A DNA stretch of 64,000 nt from Herbaspirillum sp. 3R11 (GTDB lineage Bacteria > Pseudomonadota > Gammaproteobacteria > Burkholderiales > Burkholderiaceae_D): assembly GCF_004563925.1 (NCBI RefSeq), contig NZ_SPNJ01000006.1, positions 62,001-126,000 of the forward strand, in the 5' to 3' direction. Numbering within the stretch: position 1 is the first letter of the stretch; every line of letters starts with the position of its first letter. Positions 8,138-16,944 of this stretch are shown here, one piece after another. The position numbers and the translations under genes were made by a program. The notes below the pieces were generated by a model. It was not told where the DNA came from, ran no database searches, and saw only the letters and a list, made by a program, of their open reading frames with translations.

Positions 8138-9097
8138 TTAACGGTATAGGTGACAGGCGACATACTCGCCCGGCGCGGTCTCGATATTGGGCGGCGTTTC
8201 AGTTTTGCAGATATCCATGCAGGACGCGCAGCGCGGATGGAAATGACAGCCCGCCGGCGGCGACGCCGGATTGGGGATGCCGCCTTGCAGCACGATGCGC
8301 TGGCGCACCTGGTCCGGATGTTCGCGCGGGATCGCCGACAGCAGCGCCTGCGTGTAGGGATGCTTGGGCGCGCTGTAGACGCTCTCGCAGCTGCCGTACT
8401 CGACCATGCGGCCGAGGTACATCACGCCGATGCTGTCGCTGACGTGGCGGATCACGGCGAGGTCGTGCGAGACGAACAGATAGGTGAGGGCGAATTCCTT
8501 CTGCAGCTCTTGCAGCAGGTTCAGGATTTGCGCCTGAATCGAGACGTCGAGTGCGGACACCGCTTCGTCGGCGACCACCAGTTTCGGCCGCGTGATGATG
8601 GCGCGCGCGATGCCGACGCGCTGGCGCTGGCCGCCGGAAAATTCATGCGGATGGCGACTCGCATAGGCCTGGTTCAAGCCCACCACATCGAGGATTTCGG
8701 CGACCTTGCGCTTGCGCGTGGCGCGGTCGAACAGGCCGTGCACGATCAGCGGCTCTTCCAATACCTCGCCGATGGTCATGCGCGGATTGAGCGAAGCGAA
8801 CGGATCCTGGAACACCATCTGCATGTTGCGGCGCATGGCGCGCAGGACAGAGGAAGACAGTGTCGAAATTTCTTCGCCCATGAAATTGACGCTTCCGGCG
8901 GTCGGCTCGATCAGGCGCAGCACGCTGCGGCCGGTGGTCGACTTGCCGCAGCCGGATTCGCCGACCAGGCCGAGCGTCTTGCCTTCCTCGATGGCGAAGG
9001 AGACGTCGTCGACCGCCTTGACCGGCGAGGCGCCGCGCTTGCTGGCGGCGAAGTGTTTTTTCAGGCCGGAGACCTGGAGCAGGGGAGCGGAACTCAT
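8138..9097 (-). CDS. Peptide ABC transporter ATP-binding protein (OppF/DppF type)
   Basis: A 319-residue ATPase. Walker [11 protein letters not shown]-loop FQDPFASLNP, signature SGGQRQRVGIARA, Walker B KLVVADEAVSALD and switch HDL are all present. The C-terminal oligopeptide-transporter extension carries four cysteines (CHFHPRCASCMDIC), a pattern that binds an iron-sulfur cluster in some Dpp ATPases. It pairs with the ATPase encoded 10 bp upstream to form a heterodimer. Start MSSAPLL at 9097 is preceded by GAAGAGG. An in-frame ATG at 9142 lies inside the upstream gene. Confidence 0.93.
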   Translation of the reverse strand: MSSAPLLQVSGLKKHFAASKRGASPVKAVDDVSFAIEEGKTLGLVGESGCGKSTTGRSVLRLIEPTAGSVNFMGEEISTLSSSVLRAMRRNMQMVFQDPFASLNPRMTIGEVLEEPLIVHGLFDRATRKRKVAEILDVVGLNQAYASRHPHEFSGGQRQRVGIARAIITRPKLVVADEAVSALDVSIQAQILNLLQELQKEFALTYLFVSHDLAVIRHVSDSIGVMYLGRMVEYGSCESVYSAPKHPYTQALLSAIPREHPDQVRQRIVLQGGIPNPASPPAGCHFHPRCASCMDICKTETPPNIETAPGEYVACHLYR

Positions 9098-9107
9098 GTC
9101 GGCCTCT

Positions 9108-10085
9108 TCAATTCGGATACCAGCAACGCGCCAGATGGCCATTGCCTGCGCCTACGTTGTCCAGCGTCGGCGCATCGCGATAACAACGCTCCTGCACCTT
9201 CGGACAACGCGCGGCGAAACGGCAGCCGAATTCCACCGAACCCGGCAGCGGCACTGAGCCGGGGATCGCTTCCAGCGGCTCGCCCGGCGCGGCGTCCAGC
9301 GCCGGCCGCGCGCGCATCAGCGCTTGCGTATAAGGATGGGCGGGCGCGTCGAACAGGTCGCGCACGCTGCTTTGCTCGACCACCTGGCCGGCATACATGA
9401 CCACCACGCGGTCGCACATTTCAGCGACCACGCCGAGGTCGTGCGTGATCATCAGGATCGCGGTGCCGTGCTCGCGCTTGAGCGCGCGCATCAGGTCGAG
9501 GATCTGCGCCTGGATAGTGACGTCGAGCGCGGTGGTGGGCTCGTCGCAGATCAGCAGGCCGGGATTGCACAGCAGCGCCATGGCGATCATCACGCGCTGA
9601 CGCATGCCGCCCGAGAGGCTGTGCGGATAATCGTCAACCAGTTGCTCGGCGCGCGGCAGGCCGACCCGTTGCAGCATGGCGATGACCTGCGCGTCGATTT
9701 CCTTGCGGCTCAGCTTGCCGTGCACCTTGAGCATCTCGCGCAGCTGGTGGCCGATGCGATGCAGCGGGTTGAGCGAAGTCATCGGCTCCTGGAAGATCAT
9801 GGCGATCTCCTTGCCGCGCATGCTGCGCAAGGTGGCGTCGTCGGCTTCCAGCATGTTGGTGAGCTTGACGCCGTCGTTGTATTGCACCGAGCCGCTCAGC
9901 TGCGCCTTGCTGGCCATCGGGAACAGCCGCAGGATGGACAGCGCGGTGACGCTCTTGCCGCAGCCGGATTCGCCCAGCAGGCCAACGGTTTCATTGGCAC
10001 CGACCGAGAATGACACGCCGTCGACCGGCGCCACGCGCTTGCCGTTGCGGACGAATTCGACTTTGAGATTGTTTACTTCCAACAT
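9108..10085 (-). CDS. Peptide ABC transporter ATP-binding protein (OppD/DppD type)
   Basis: A 325-residue ATPase beginning [11 protein letters not shown]. It has Walker [13 protein letters not shown]-loop [11 protein letters not shown], signature [14 protein letters not shown], Walker [13 protein letters not shown] and the switch [10 protein letters not shown]. The C-terminal region contains the cysteine pattern [14 protein letters not shown] typical of this subfamily. It is the second ATPase of the importer, located between permease and OppF-like genes with gaps of about 10 bp, so the operon is compact. Substrate specificity cannot be read from the ATPase. Confidence 0.93.
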   Translation of the reverse strand: MLEVNNLKVEFVRNGKRVAPVDGVSFSVGANETVGLLGESGCGKSVTALSILRLFPMASKAQLSGSVQYNDGVKLTNMLEADDATLRSMRGKEIAMIFQEPMTSLNPLHRIGHQLREMLKVHGKLSRKEIDAQVIAMLQRVGLPRAEQLVDDYPHSLSGGMRQRVMIAMALLCNPGLLICDEPTTALDVTIQAQILDLMRALKREHGTAILMITHDLGVVAEMCDRVVVMYAGQVVEQSSVRDLFDAPAHPYTQALMRARPALDAAPGEPLEAIPGSVPLPGSVEFGCRFAARCPKVQERCYRDAPTLDNVGAGNGHLARCWYPN

Positions 10086-10097
10086 GGCCGGTTCTCT

Positions 10098-11003
10098 CTA
10101 TCGATACAGTTTCGGGTCGAACACTTCACGGATGCCGTCGCCCAGCAAATTGAAACCCAGCACCACCGCAAAGATCGCCACGCCCGGCCACAGCGCCAGC
10201 GTCGGATTGGTGTTCAGGTAGCCTTGCGCGATGTGCAGCATCGAGCCCCAGCTCGGATCTTCCGCACGGGCGCCGAGGCCGAGGTAGGACAAACCCGCTT
10301 CGGCGATGATGGCCGAACCCATCGCGAAGGTGGCCTGGATGATCAGCGGCGCCATCGCATTCGGCAGCACGTAACGCCACATGATGCGAAGGTGGCCGGC
10401 GCCGACCGAGCGCGCCGCCATGACGTAGTCGAGATTGCGGATGCTCATCGCCTGGCCGCGCGCGAGCCGGATGAAAGCCGGCGCGAAGCCGATGCCGACC
10501 GCCGCCATGGCGTTGTAGAAACCGCCGCCCAGCGCCGCCGCCAGTGCCAGCGCGAGAATCAGCGGCGGAAAGGCCTGCAGCGCGTCGACGATGCGCATCA
10601 CCACCCACTCATCCCAGAAACCGCGGAAGTAGCCGCTGGCGATGCCGACCGGCACGCCGACGCAGAAGGCCAGGCCGACCGCGATCAGGGCTGCCTGCAG
10701 CGAGATGCGCGCGCCGTACAGCATGCGCGAAAAAATGTCGCGGCCGAGATCGTCGGTGCCCATCCAGTGCGTGGTATCGGGGCTCGACAACAGGTTGCCG
10801 TAGTCCTGGTCAAAGATCGGATCGTGCGTCGCCAGCAACGGCGCAAAAATCGCGATCAGCACCAGCAGCAGAATGATGGCGGCACCCAGCACGGCGAGAC
10901 GATTGCCGGCGAAGCGGCGCAGGCCGGTGAAGCGTTGTTGGCGGGGCAGGGCGTCCGCTGCGTTGGATGGTGTGGCGATGGCCTGATCCATATTTGCTTT
11001 CAT
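10098..11003 (-). CDS. Peptide ABC transporter permease (DppC/GsiD type)
   Basis: A 301-residue inner-membrane permease with an N-terminal cytoplasmic segment, six helices and the binding-protein-dependent transport motif (EAG region AIIAEAGLSYLGLGARAEDPSWG). The N-terminal DPI...WMGTDDLGRDIFSRMLYGAR block is diagnostic for DppC/OppC permeases. I prefer ATG 11003 because GAAAGGTGA lies at good spacing before it. A GTG at 11015 overlaps the preceding stop (GTGA) but has no spaced ribosome site. It forms the membrane pore with the DppB-type protein encoded directly upstream. Confidence 0.9.
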   Translation of the reverse strand: MKANMDQAIATPSNAADALPRQQRFTGLRRFAGNRLAVLGAAIILLLVLIAIFAPLLATHDPIFDQDYGNLLSSPDTTHWMGTDDLGRDIFSRMLYGARISLQAALIAVGLAFCVGVPVGIASGYFRGFWDEWVVMRIVDALQAFPPLILALALAAALGGGFYNAMAAVGIGFAPAFIRLARGQAMSIRNLDYVMAARSVGAGHLRIMWRYVLPNAMAPLIIQATFAMGSAIIAEAGLSYLGLGARAEDPSWGSMLHIAQGYLNTNPTLALWPGVAIFAVVLGFNLLGDGIREVFDPKLYR

Positions 11004-11011
11004 GTTGGCGG

Positions 11012-11950
11012 TCACCTTTCGATGCGCGGATCGATGACGGTGTACAGCACGTCCACCGCCAGGTTGACGATCACCACCATCAGCGCAGCGGCCAGCACAC
11101 CGCCCTGCACCATGACGTAGTCGCGCTGGAAGATGGAATCGACGATCATCTTGCCCATGCCCGGAATGGCGAAAATGCTTTCCGTGATCACCAGCCCGCC
11201 CAGCAGCACCGACACCATCAGGCCGCTGGCCGTGACCACCGGGATCAGCGCATTGCGCAGCGCGTGGCCGATTACCACTTGCCAGTCGCGCAGGCCTTTG
11301 GAGAAGGCTGTGCGGATGTAATCTTCATTGAGTACTTCGAGCAGGCTGCTGCGCACCATGCGCATCAGGATCGCCGACTCGCGCAGCCCGGTCGCCAGCA
11401 CCGGCATGCACATCGCCGCCAGGTTGCCGCGCCAGTCCTCGGTGAACGGCACATAGCCCGAGGCCGGCAGCCAGCCCAGCTTGACCGCGAACAGGATGAT
11501 GAACATCATGCCCAGCCAGAAGTGCGGCACCGACATGCCGAACAGCGCCACCAGCGTGGTGAAGTAATTGGCGATGCCGCGCGGACGCACCGCCGACAGG
11601 ATGCCGGCCGGCACCGCGATCAGGATGCCGACGACGAAGCTGCCGACCGCCAGTTCGATGGTCACCGGCAGGCGCTGCATCAGCACGTCGATGACCGGCG
11701 TGCGGTCGATGAAGGAACGTCCGAGGTCGCCATGCAGCACATTCCACAGCCAGTGCGCGTATTGCACGTAGAGCGGGTCGTCGAGGCCGAGCTGGAGGCG
11801 TAGCGCCGCCGCGGCTTCGGGTGTGGCTTCCAGGCCGAGGATGGCGGTCACCGGATCGCCCGGCAAAATCGCCAGCAGCGAGAAGATCACCATGCTGACC
11901 AGCAGCAGGGTGGGGATGACCAGCAGGATGCGTTTGATCAGTGGTGACAT
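11012..11950 (-). CDS. Peptide ABC transporter permease (DppB/GsiC type)
   Basis: A 312-residue permease starting MSPLIKRILLVIPTLLLV, with the DppB hallmarks ILPGDPV, LGLDDPLYVQY and GDLGRSF in the first periplasmic loop and the EAA-like loop ALRNALIPVVTASG. Six helices are evident. An in-frame ATG at 11998 lies inside a perfect 15-bp hairpin and would add a non-conserved 16-residue leader, so I favour 11950, though its ribosome site is weak. It is separated from the binding-protein gene by that hairpin, which probably lowers permease relative to binding-protein synthesis. Confidence 0.88.
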   Translation of the reverse strand: MSPLIKRILLVIPTLLLVSMVIFSLLAILPGDPVTAILGLEATPEAAAALRLQLGLDDPLYVQYAHWLWNVLHGDLGRSFIDRTPVIDVLMQRLPVTIELAVGSFVVGILIAVPAGILSAVRPRGIANYFTTLVALFGMSVPHFWLGMMFIILFAVKLGWLPASGYVPFTEDWRGNLAAMCMPVLATGLRESAILMRMVRSSLLEVLNEDYIRTAFSKGLRDWQVVIGHALRNALIPVVTASGLMVSVLLGGLVITESIFAIPGMGKMIVDSIFQRDYVMVQGGVLAAALMVVIVNLAVDVLYTVIDPRIER

Positions 11951-11996
11951 GGGTGATATGGGAAGCTCGGGTAATGCATGCAATGTGGCCGGAAGC

Positions 11997-12030
11997 ATTG
12001 CCGCCGCAGGCCCTCGCCTGCGGCGGCAAT
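11997..12030 (-). promoter_or_regulatory. Perfect 15-bp intercistronic hairpin
   Basis: Arms 11997-12011 and 12016-12030 pair perfectly around a CCTC/GAGG loop, between the binding-protein stop and the permease start. There is no T-run, so it is better read as an mRNA-stabilising or partial-termination element that lets the binding protein be made in excess. This is the usual logic in such operons. Confidence 0.7.
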
Positions 12031-12049
12031 CATGACGACTATCCGCTGA

Positions 12050-13558
12050 TTACTTCGACAGCGTGGCCGTGCGGATCACGCCGTCCGGCACCAGCTTGAA
12101 GCCCTTGATGGCCTTCGAGATCCCGAACAGCACGTTGTCGTGGTTCAGGTAAACGTAGGGCACTTCCTTCACCAGGATCTGCATGGCCTGGTCATAGAAC
12201 GCCTTGCGCTTGGTCTCGTTGCTTTCCAGGCGCGCCTGTTGCAGCAAGTCGTCGATTTCCTTGGTGCCGAACTTGGAATAGTTCAGCGAGCCATTGGTGA
12301 CAGTGAAGTCATAGACGTTCTGGTCGGGATCGGGACGACCGCTCCAGCCGACGAACAGCGCCTCATGCGTGCCGGCCTTGCCCGCTTCGATCTGTGTGGC
12401 CAGCTCGGCTTTTTCCAGTGTGACGCTGATGCCGGCCGGGCGCAGCATGCCCTGGATCATCTGGCCGACCTGCGATTCATACGGCGTGGTCGGCAGCGTC
12501 AGGCGGAAGCTGAAACCGGCTTCCTTGCCGGCTGCTTTCAACAGCGCCTTGGCGCGCGCGAGGTCGACTTTCGGCGGCGTGTCGGCTTCGCCATGGGCGA
12601 ACTGAGCCTTGCTGAACGGCGAGTGCGCGGCGGCGACGGCGCCGTTGTAGACCACCTTGGCGATGGCGTTGCGGTCGATCAGGATGTCGACGGCTTCACG
12701 CACTTCCTTCTTGTCGAACGGCGGCTTGGACGCGTTCAGGTAAAAACCGCGGAAGCCCAGCGACGGCTTGTTGATGACGGTGTACTTGGCGCCGGCGTCG
12801 ATGTTGGTGATTTCCTTGTACGGAAAACGATTGGTGATGTCGAGCTGGCCGCTGCGCAGGTTGTTGAAGGCGACATTGACGTCGCTCATGATCTTGTAGG
12901 TGACGCCGTCGACTTTCGGCAGGCCGGCTTGCCAGTAGTGCGGATTCTTTTCCAGCGTGATGGTGGCGCCCTTGAGGCGGCCCTTGTAGATGAAGGGGCC
13001 GGTGCCGACCGGATTGTTGACGTAGTCGTCGCCGTATTTCTTGACGGCGTCCGGCGACGACATCATGCCGGCGCGATCGGTCAGGATCGACATGAACGGG
13101 GCGAACGGCGTGGTCAGTTCGAGCTTGACGGTGCTGTCGTCGACCACGGTGATCTGCTTGATGTACTTGAGCTCATTGCGGCGCAGGGAGGCTTTCTCCT
13201 GTCCGCGCAGCAGGTTGAATTCCACCGCCTTGGCGTTGAACGGCGTGCCGTCCTGGAATTTCACGCCCTTTTGCAGGTACAGCGTGTAGGTTTTCTGGTC
13301 GTCGGAAATGGTCCAGCGCTGCGCCAGCATGGGGATGATCTTGCCGCTCTCGTCGAGATCCACCAGCTTGTCGAAGATGCTCTGATAGACGATGCGCTCG
13401 GCGATCATCGACGACTGCGTCGGATCGAGCTTGCCCGGATCGTCGTCCAGCGAAATGTTGATGACCGCGGCCGAGGCCGACAGCGCTGCGCCGCTCAGCA
13501 GACCGGCGGCAACAAGACGTCCAAAAAGACGTGAAAACGGAGGAAAGTTCTGGCTCAT
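12050..13558 (-). CDS. Extracellular solute-binding protein family 5 (peptide/glutathione type)
   Basis: A 502-residue periplasmic protein. A signal peptide covers about residues 1-31 (FGRLVAAGLLSGAALSASA, cut before AVINISLDD). The family-5 pattern follows: DPGKLDPTQSS, YQSIFDKLVDL, YTLYLQKGVKFQDGTPFNA, and the late VGWSGRPDPDQNVYDF. It delivers substrate to the two permeases and two ATPases downstream. With a gamma-glutamyltransferase in the same operon, glutathione or another gamma-glutamyl peptide is a sensible but unproven ligand. ATG 13558 has AAAGGAA at good spacing. The in-frame start at 13771 would add 71 residues with no signal peptide. It is the first gene of the operon. Confidence 0.92.
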   Translation of the reverse strand: MSQNFPPFSRLFGRLVAAGLLSGAALSASAAVINISLDDDPGKLDPTQSSMIAERIVYQSIFDKLVDLDESGKIIPMLAQRWTISDDQKTYTLYLQKGVKFQDGTPFNAKAVEFNLLRGQEKASLRRNELKYIKQITVVDDSTVKLELTTPFAPFMSILTDRAGMMSSPDAVKKYGDDYVNNPVGTGPFIYKGRLKGATITLEKNPHYWQAGLPKVDGVTYKIMSDVNVAFNNLRSGQLDITNRFPYKEITNIDAGAKYTVINKPSLGFRGFYLNASKPPFDKKEVREAVDILIDRNAIAKVVYNGAVAAAHSPFSKAQFAHGEADTPPKVDLARAKALLKAAGKEAGFSFRLTLPTTPYESQVGQMIQGMLRPAGISVTLEKAELATQIEAGKAGTHEALFVGWSGRPDPDQNVYDFTVTNGSLNYSKFGTKEIDDLLQQARLESNETKRKAFYDQAMQILVKEVPYVYLNHDNVLFGISKAIKGFKLVPDGVIRTATLSK

Positions 13559-13903
13559 CGTTGTTCCTTTAAATGTAGGCACCAATGTATACATCAAAGT
13601 AGACATGCATTTATCGTGCCACAGGCTGGGGATGGAGGGCAGAGTAAAGCGTCGGGAAAGCCGGATATTTAATTGGCCGGAAGGCGGGAAAGCCTTGTCC
13701 GGAGCGCCATTGCGACGCACAAGAAACCGCCGGACACGGACTGTCCGAGGCGAAGAAACCAGACCTGACAATTGTCAAAAAAGAAATGTTAAACGCGAGC
13801 GTGGGCGCGCCGCTGGTGCAATTGCCGGCCTGAATGCATGCCGCGCCACCGAAATGGTGCGGCGCATGAGTTCAGGCTCGCAATGTGCCGATTTGAGGCC
13901 GAT
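13559..13903 (-). promoter_or_regulatory. Operon promoter region with two palindromes
   Basis: This 345-bp gap precedes the binding-protein gene and contains no convincing gene. ATGTATACAT (13585-13594) is a 10-bp palindrome 27 bp before the ATG. TGTATACA-centred sites are used by several FCD-type GntR regulators, so this is a candidate site for the GntR protein at the operon end. A second palindrome, TGACAATTGTCA (13766-13777), contains TTGACA on the minus strand and may be a -35 or operator. Both assignments are inference. Confidence 0.45.
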
Positions 13904-14134
13904 TCAACGCCGTCGCCGCAAAACCTGCATTGTTGCAGTTTGCCAACGCCAACGCGTATACAGACGGTTGAACAGTTGCGCGTGCTCTTGCGCATCCGCC
14001 TCGTCCAGCCCCGCTGCCGCAGACAAACTTCGGTAACGGGCCAACACCGCATCGGCGTAGCCGCCGCGGGCGCAGCGCCCCAGCTCCTTGCCGAGGAAGC
14101 GCCGGAACGCCGCCGTCCCGGCGACCTTGTCCAT
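13904..14134 (-). CDS. Small hypothetical protein
   Basis: A 76-residue basic protein (MDKVAGTAAFRRFLGKELGR at the start, Arg-rich end VLRRRR). It begins 5 bp after the racemase-family gene stops, so it is probably co-transcribed with it. It has no signal peptide, membrane helix or known motif that I can recognise. The amphipathic alpha-helical composition and a Cys/Tyr/Trp content unlike antisense shadows make it plausible, but the ribosome site (GAAGG, close to the ATG) is poor. I cannot assign a function. Confidence 0.4.
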   Translation of the reverse strand: MDKVAGTAAFRRFLGKELGRCARGGYADAVLARYRSLSAAAGLDEADAQEHAQLFNRLYTRWRWQTATMQVLRRRR

Positions 14135-14139
14135 TGCCT

Positions 14140-15636
14140 TCACGCCGCCTTGCGCCCTTGCGGGCTGGCCAGCGCGACGCAACGGCGTGCCAGGATTTCG
14201 GTCGGATCGAGCACCGGGACTTTCTTGCCGCCGACGTCGAACTTGTCGTTCTGAGCGATCAGCAGCGGCAACTCGGTACAGCCCAGCACGATGACATCGG
14301 CGCCTTGGGCGACCAGGTGGGCGATGGCCTGTTGCAGCTTGGCGCGCACGGCGTCGTTGACGAAGCCGGCTTTCACGCCTTGCTCGCCGTAGATGACGTC
14401 CATGACCAGCGCCTGGTGCTCGGCGTCGGGCACGATCATGCTGAATTTGCTTTGCCCGTTGTTGTGCCCGCTGTTCTGGTCGACGGCCTGTTGATAGACG
14501 CGGCTGGCGATGGTGCCGGAGGTCGCCAGCAGGCCGATGCAGCTTTTGTCGCCGTGGCGCTTCTCGATGTAGCTGACGGTTTCCGACAGCATGTTGACGA
14601 TCGGGATCGACAGGTAGGACTGGATGCGTTCGACGAAGGCGTGCGCGGTGTTGCACGGGATCGCGATGATGTCGGCGTTGTCGTTCTCAAGGCGCTTGCA
14701 GGCGGCGTAGATCGCCACGGTCGGATCGGCGCCGTCGCCGATCAGGTTGTCGGTGCGGTCCGGGATCTTGGGATTGTGTTCGACCACCAGCTTGATGTGG
14801 TCCTGGTCGCGCGCGGCCGGCGTGTTCCTGATGACCTTCTCGATGAAGTCGACCGTGGCCGCCGGACCGACGCCGCCGACCACGCCGATCTTGAACGAGC
14901 GTCCCACCTGTTCGGTCTGGAAGCTCAATGCCGATTCCGCATAGATCTGGTTGGTGTCGATGATGGGAATGCCGCGCGCGCTGAGCGCCTCGGCCACGGT
15001 GGCGATCTCGGTCATGCCGGGCACGATGACCTGCGCGCCCTGGTCGAGCAAATCCTTGCAGGCGCGGTACAGCAGGTCGATCGACTCGCCGTCGAGGTAG
15101 CCGTTCTTGATGCCGGTGGTGCCGTAGACGGCGCGCATCAGGCAGGCGTGCTGCATCACGGCGGAGGGGTAGAGCAGCTCGCAGTCATCGGCGAAATACT
15201 TCTCGAACAGCGCCTTCTTGCGCACGTAGCTGGAGGTCAGCACGCCGATCTTCTGCAACTTGGGCAGGCGCTGCATCAGGTGGCGGCGGATCGCGGCGAC
15301 CATGTCGATGATGGGCACGCCGATCTCGGCCTGCACTTCGTCGATGAAGGTATGGCTGATGAAGCAGGGCAGCAGCACGGCGCTGGTGCGGCGCTGCTCG
15401 AACTCGCGCAGCATGTCGAACACGTAGAGCTTGCGGGTGTTGGTCTGGGCGTTCTCGGCGCCGGCCATGTCGGCGTCGTCGAAGGCCTGCTGGCCGAACA
15501 GCACCTTGATGCGGTCTTTCACCGCTGTCTTGGCGGCGGTGCGCGTCATTTTTGCGTACAGGTCCGCGCTGCCGATGGCGCCGAGACCGCCGATCACGCC
15601 GACCGACATTGCTCGCTGGATTTGTTCGACTTTCAT
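14140..15636 (-). CDS. Fused double aspartate/glutamate racemase-family protein
   Basis: A 498-residue protein made of two tandem Asp/Glu/hydantoin racemase domains (about residues 10-240 and 248-490), each opening with a nearly identical strand (SVGVIGGLGAIGSADL and KIGVVGGVGPAATVDF). Racemases of this superfamily use two cysteines. Domain 2 keeps both (Cys328 in IPCNTAH and Cys453 in LGCTEL). Domain 1 keeps only Cys91 (LPCFISH); the second position reads PGMTE (Gly207-Met208). Domain 1 is thus probably a non-racemising or regulatory half. Single-domain members are about 230 residues, so this is a fusion or internal duplication. It is transcribed divergently from a LysR regulator and likely acts on an acidic amino acid, perhaps a product of the neighbouring GGT/importer locus. 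Confidence 0.85.
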   Translation of the reverse strand: MKVEQIQRAMSVGVIGGLGAIGSADLYAKMTRTAAKTAVKDRIKVLFGQQAFDDADMAGAENAQTNTRKLYVFDMLREFEQRRTSAVLLPCFISHTFIDEVQAEIGVPIIDMVAAIRRHLMQRLPKLQKIGVLTSSYVRKKALFEKYFADDCELLYPSAVMQHACLMRAVYGTTGIKNGYLDGESIDLLYRACKDLLDQGAQVIVPGMTEIATVAEALSARGIPIIDTNQIYAESALSFQTEQVGRSFKIGVVGGVGPAATVDFIEKVIRNTPAARDQDHIKLVVEHNPKIPDRTDNLIGDGADPTVAIYAACKRLENDNADIIAIPCNTAHAFVERIQSYLSIPIVNMLSETVSYIEKRHGDKSCIGLLATSGTIASRVYQQAVDQNSGHNNGQSKFSMIVPDAEHQALVMDVIYGEQGVKAGFVNDAVRAKLQQAIAHLVAQGADVIVLGCTELPLLIAQNDKFDVGGKKVPVLDPTEILARRCVALASPQGRKAA

Positions 15637-15694
15637 GGATACGCTCGCACGGATGTTGTTCTATGTGCCGAGCATAATCGCTGCAGCGCGCAAC

Positions 15695-15735
15695 GCTATG
15701 CAAAGTAGTACGAAGGTTATGTCGCCAACGCATAG
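15695..15735. promoter_or_regulatory. Possible LysR operator between divergent genes
   Basis: GCTATGC (15695-15701) and GCATAG (15730-15735) form widely spaced inverted arms in the 213-bp gap between the racemase and LysR genes. Position fits a LysR binding region, but the symmetry is short. The rest of the gap has no other feature I can support. Confidence 0.25.
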
Positions 15736-15849
15736 TTTGTCGCAACAGGCACTGGGCGGGACTTTCCACGCCCGGTTGCAGCTGTTATACATAGGGCGCA
15801 GTGCGTACGCCGCCGCAACCCGCCAACTCAGGAACAAGGAAAACAGCCG

Positions 15850-16749
15850 ATGGACATCAAGTGGATAGAAGACTTTCTCAGCCTGGCGGCGACGCGCAAC
15901 TTCTCGCGTTCGGCGGATCACCGCAACGTCACGCAGCCTGCCTTCAGCCGCCGCATCCGCGCACTGGAAGCCTGGACCGGGGCCGAGCTGGTCGACCGCA
16001 GCACCTATCCTCTGACGCTGACCGTCGCCGGCAAACTGTTCAACGACGCCGCCTCGGAAGCGCTCAAGCTGCTCAACGATGCGCGCAACCAGCTGCGCAG
16101 CGAGCAGACCGCGCACAACATGTTGCGCGTGACGGCGGGGCATTCGCTGGCGCTCAGTTTCTTCCCGGAATGGCTGGACGGACTGAATAAAGGTGGCGCC
16201 GCCGACCTCAGCGCCCGCATCACCGCCACCAACATCCACGACTCGGTGCTGGCGCTGAGCGAGGGTGAATGCGACCTGTTGCTGTGCTTCTACCACCCGC
16301 AACTGCCGCTGCTGCTCAACCCCGACCAGTATGAATACCTCACGGTCGGCAGCGAGCGTGTGATCCCGGTGTCGGCGCCTGATAAAAACGACGACGCCCT
16401 GTTCCGCTTGCCCGGCAGCAAAAGCAAACCGACCCGCTTGCTGGCGTATCCGGCCACGTCCTTCCTCGGCCGCGTGATGGAGCTGATCCTGGCCAACGCA
16501 CCGCAGGCACCCGGCCTGCTGACGACCTACGAATCTGAAATGGCCGAATTGCTCAAACGCATGGCGCTCAACGGCCACGGCATGGCGTGGCTGCCGCAAC
16601 GCTCGGTGGCGGAAGAGTTGGCAAACGGCAAGCTGGTGCCGGCCGGCAGTGATACCTGGTCGCTGGAACTGGAGATCCGCGTGTACCGGTCGCTGCAAAA
16701 CAAGCGGCCGGCGCTGGTAAAACTGTGGGACAAACTGACAGCTTCCTGA
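15850..16749 (+). CDS. LysR-family transcriptional regulator
   Basis: A 299-residue regulator. The N-terminal helix-turn-helix is clear (WIEDFLSLAATRNFSRSADHRNVTQPAFSRRIRALEAWTGAELVDR) and is followed by a LysR substrate-binding domain (about residues 90-295). It is divergent from the double racemase and probably controls it. The protein is clearly paralogous to the LysR encoded at 29193-30131 on the minus strand. They share the same MxIKWxEDFLS start and similar signature segments (GHGMAWLP versus GHGVAWLP), and both neighbour an amino-acid enzyme. The ribosome site is weak (AACAAGGAAAACAGCCG). The inducer is unknown. Confidence 0.9.
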   Translation: MDIKWIEDFLSLAATRNFSRSADHRNVTQPAFSRRIRALEAWTGAELVDRSTYPLTLTVAGKLFNDAASEALKLLNDARNQLRSEQTAHNMLRVTAGHSLALSFFPEWLDGLNKGGAADLSARITATNIHDSVLALSEGECDLLLCFYHPQLPLLLNPDQYEYLTVGSERVIPVSAPDKNDDALFRLPGSKSKPTRLLAYPATSFLGRVMELILANAPQAPGLLTTYESEMAELLKRMALNGHGMAWLPQRSVAEELANGKLVPAGSDTWSLELEIRVYRSLQNKRPALVKLWDKLTAS

Positions 16750-16944
16750 ACCGCATAAAAATTAAGCAAGCGGCTCGCTTTCCCCCTCAAGTACGGCATC
16801 GCAGCATCCGTTAATGTCAGGATGCGCATCGTATCGACCGGATACCTGCCTGCTCCTGCGCGAAGAGCCACAAGCTGTAAGCAAAGGCCATAAGGACAAG
16901 GAGCAGGATAAGCGGCGAACAGCGCCCAACCTTGAGGGAAGACA

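Noticed and set aside
6467..8149. Long plus-strand open frame opposite the gamma-glutamyltransferase gene
   Set aside because: An antisense shadow of a GC-rich gene: Arg/His/Gln-rich translation with no family features.
12140..13534. Long plus-strand open frame opposite the binding-protein gene
   Set aside because: Antisense shadow; composition is low-complexity and lacks any motif, whereas the minus-strand gene is an intact family-5 binding protein.
14134..15708. Long plus-strand open frame opposite the double racemase
   Set aside because: Antisense shadow caused by high GC in the third codon position of the real gene.
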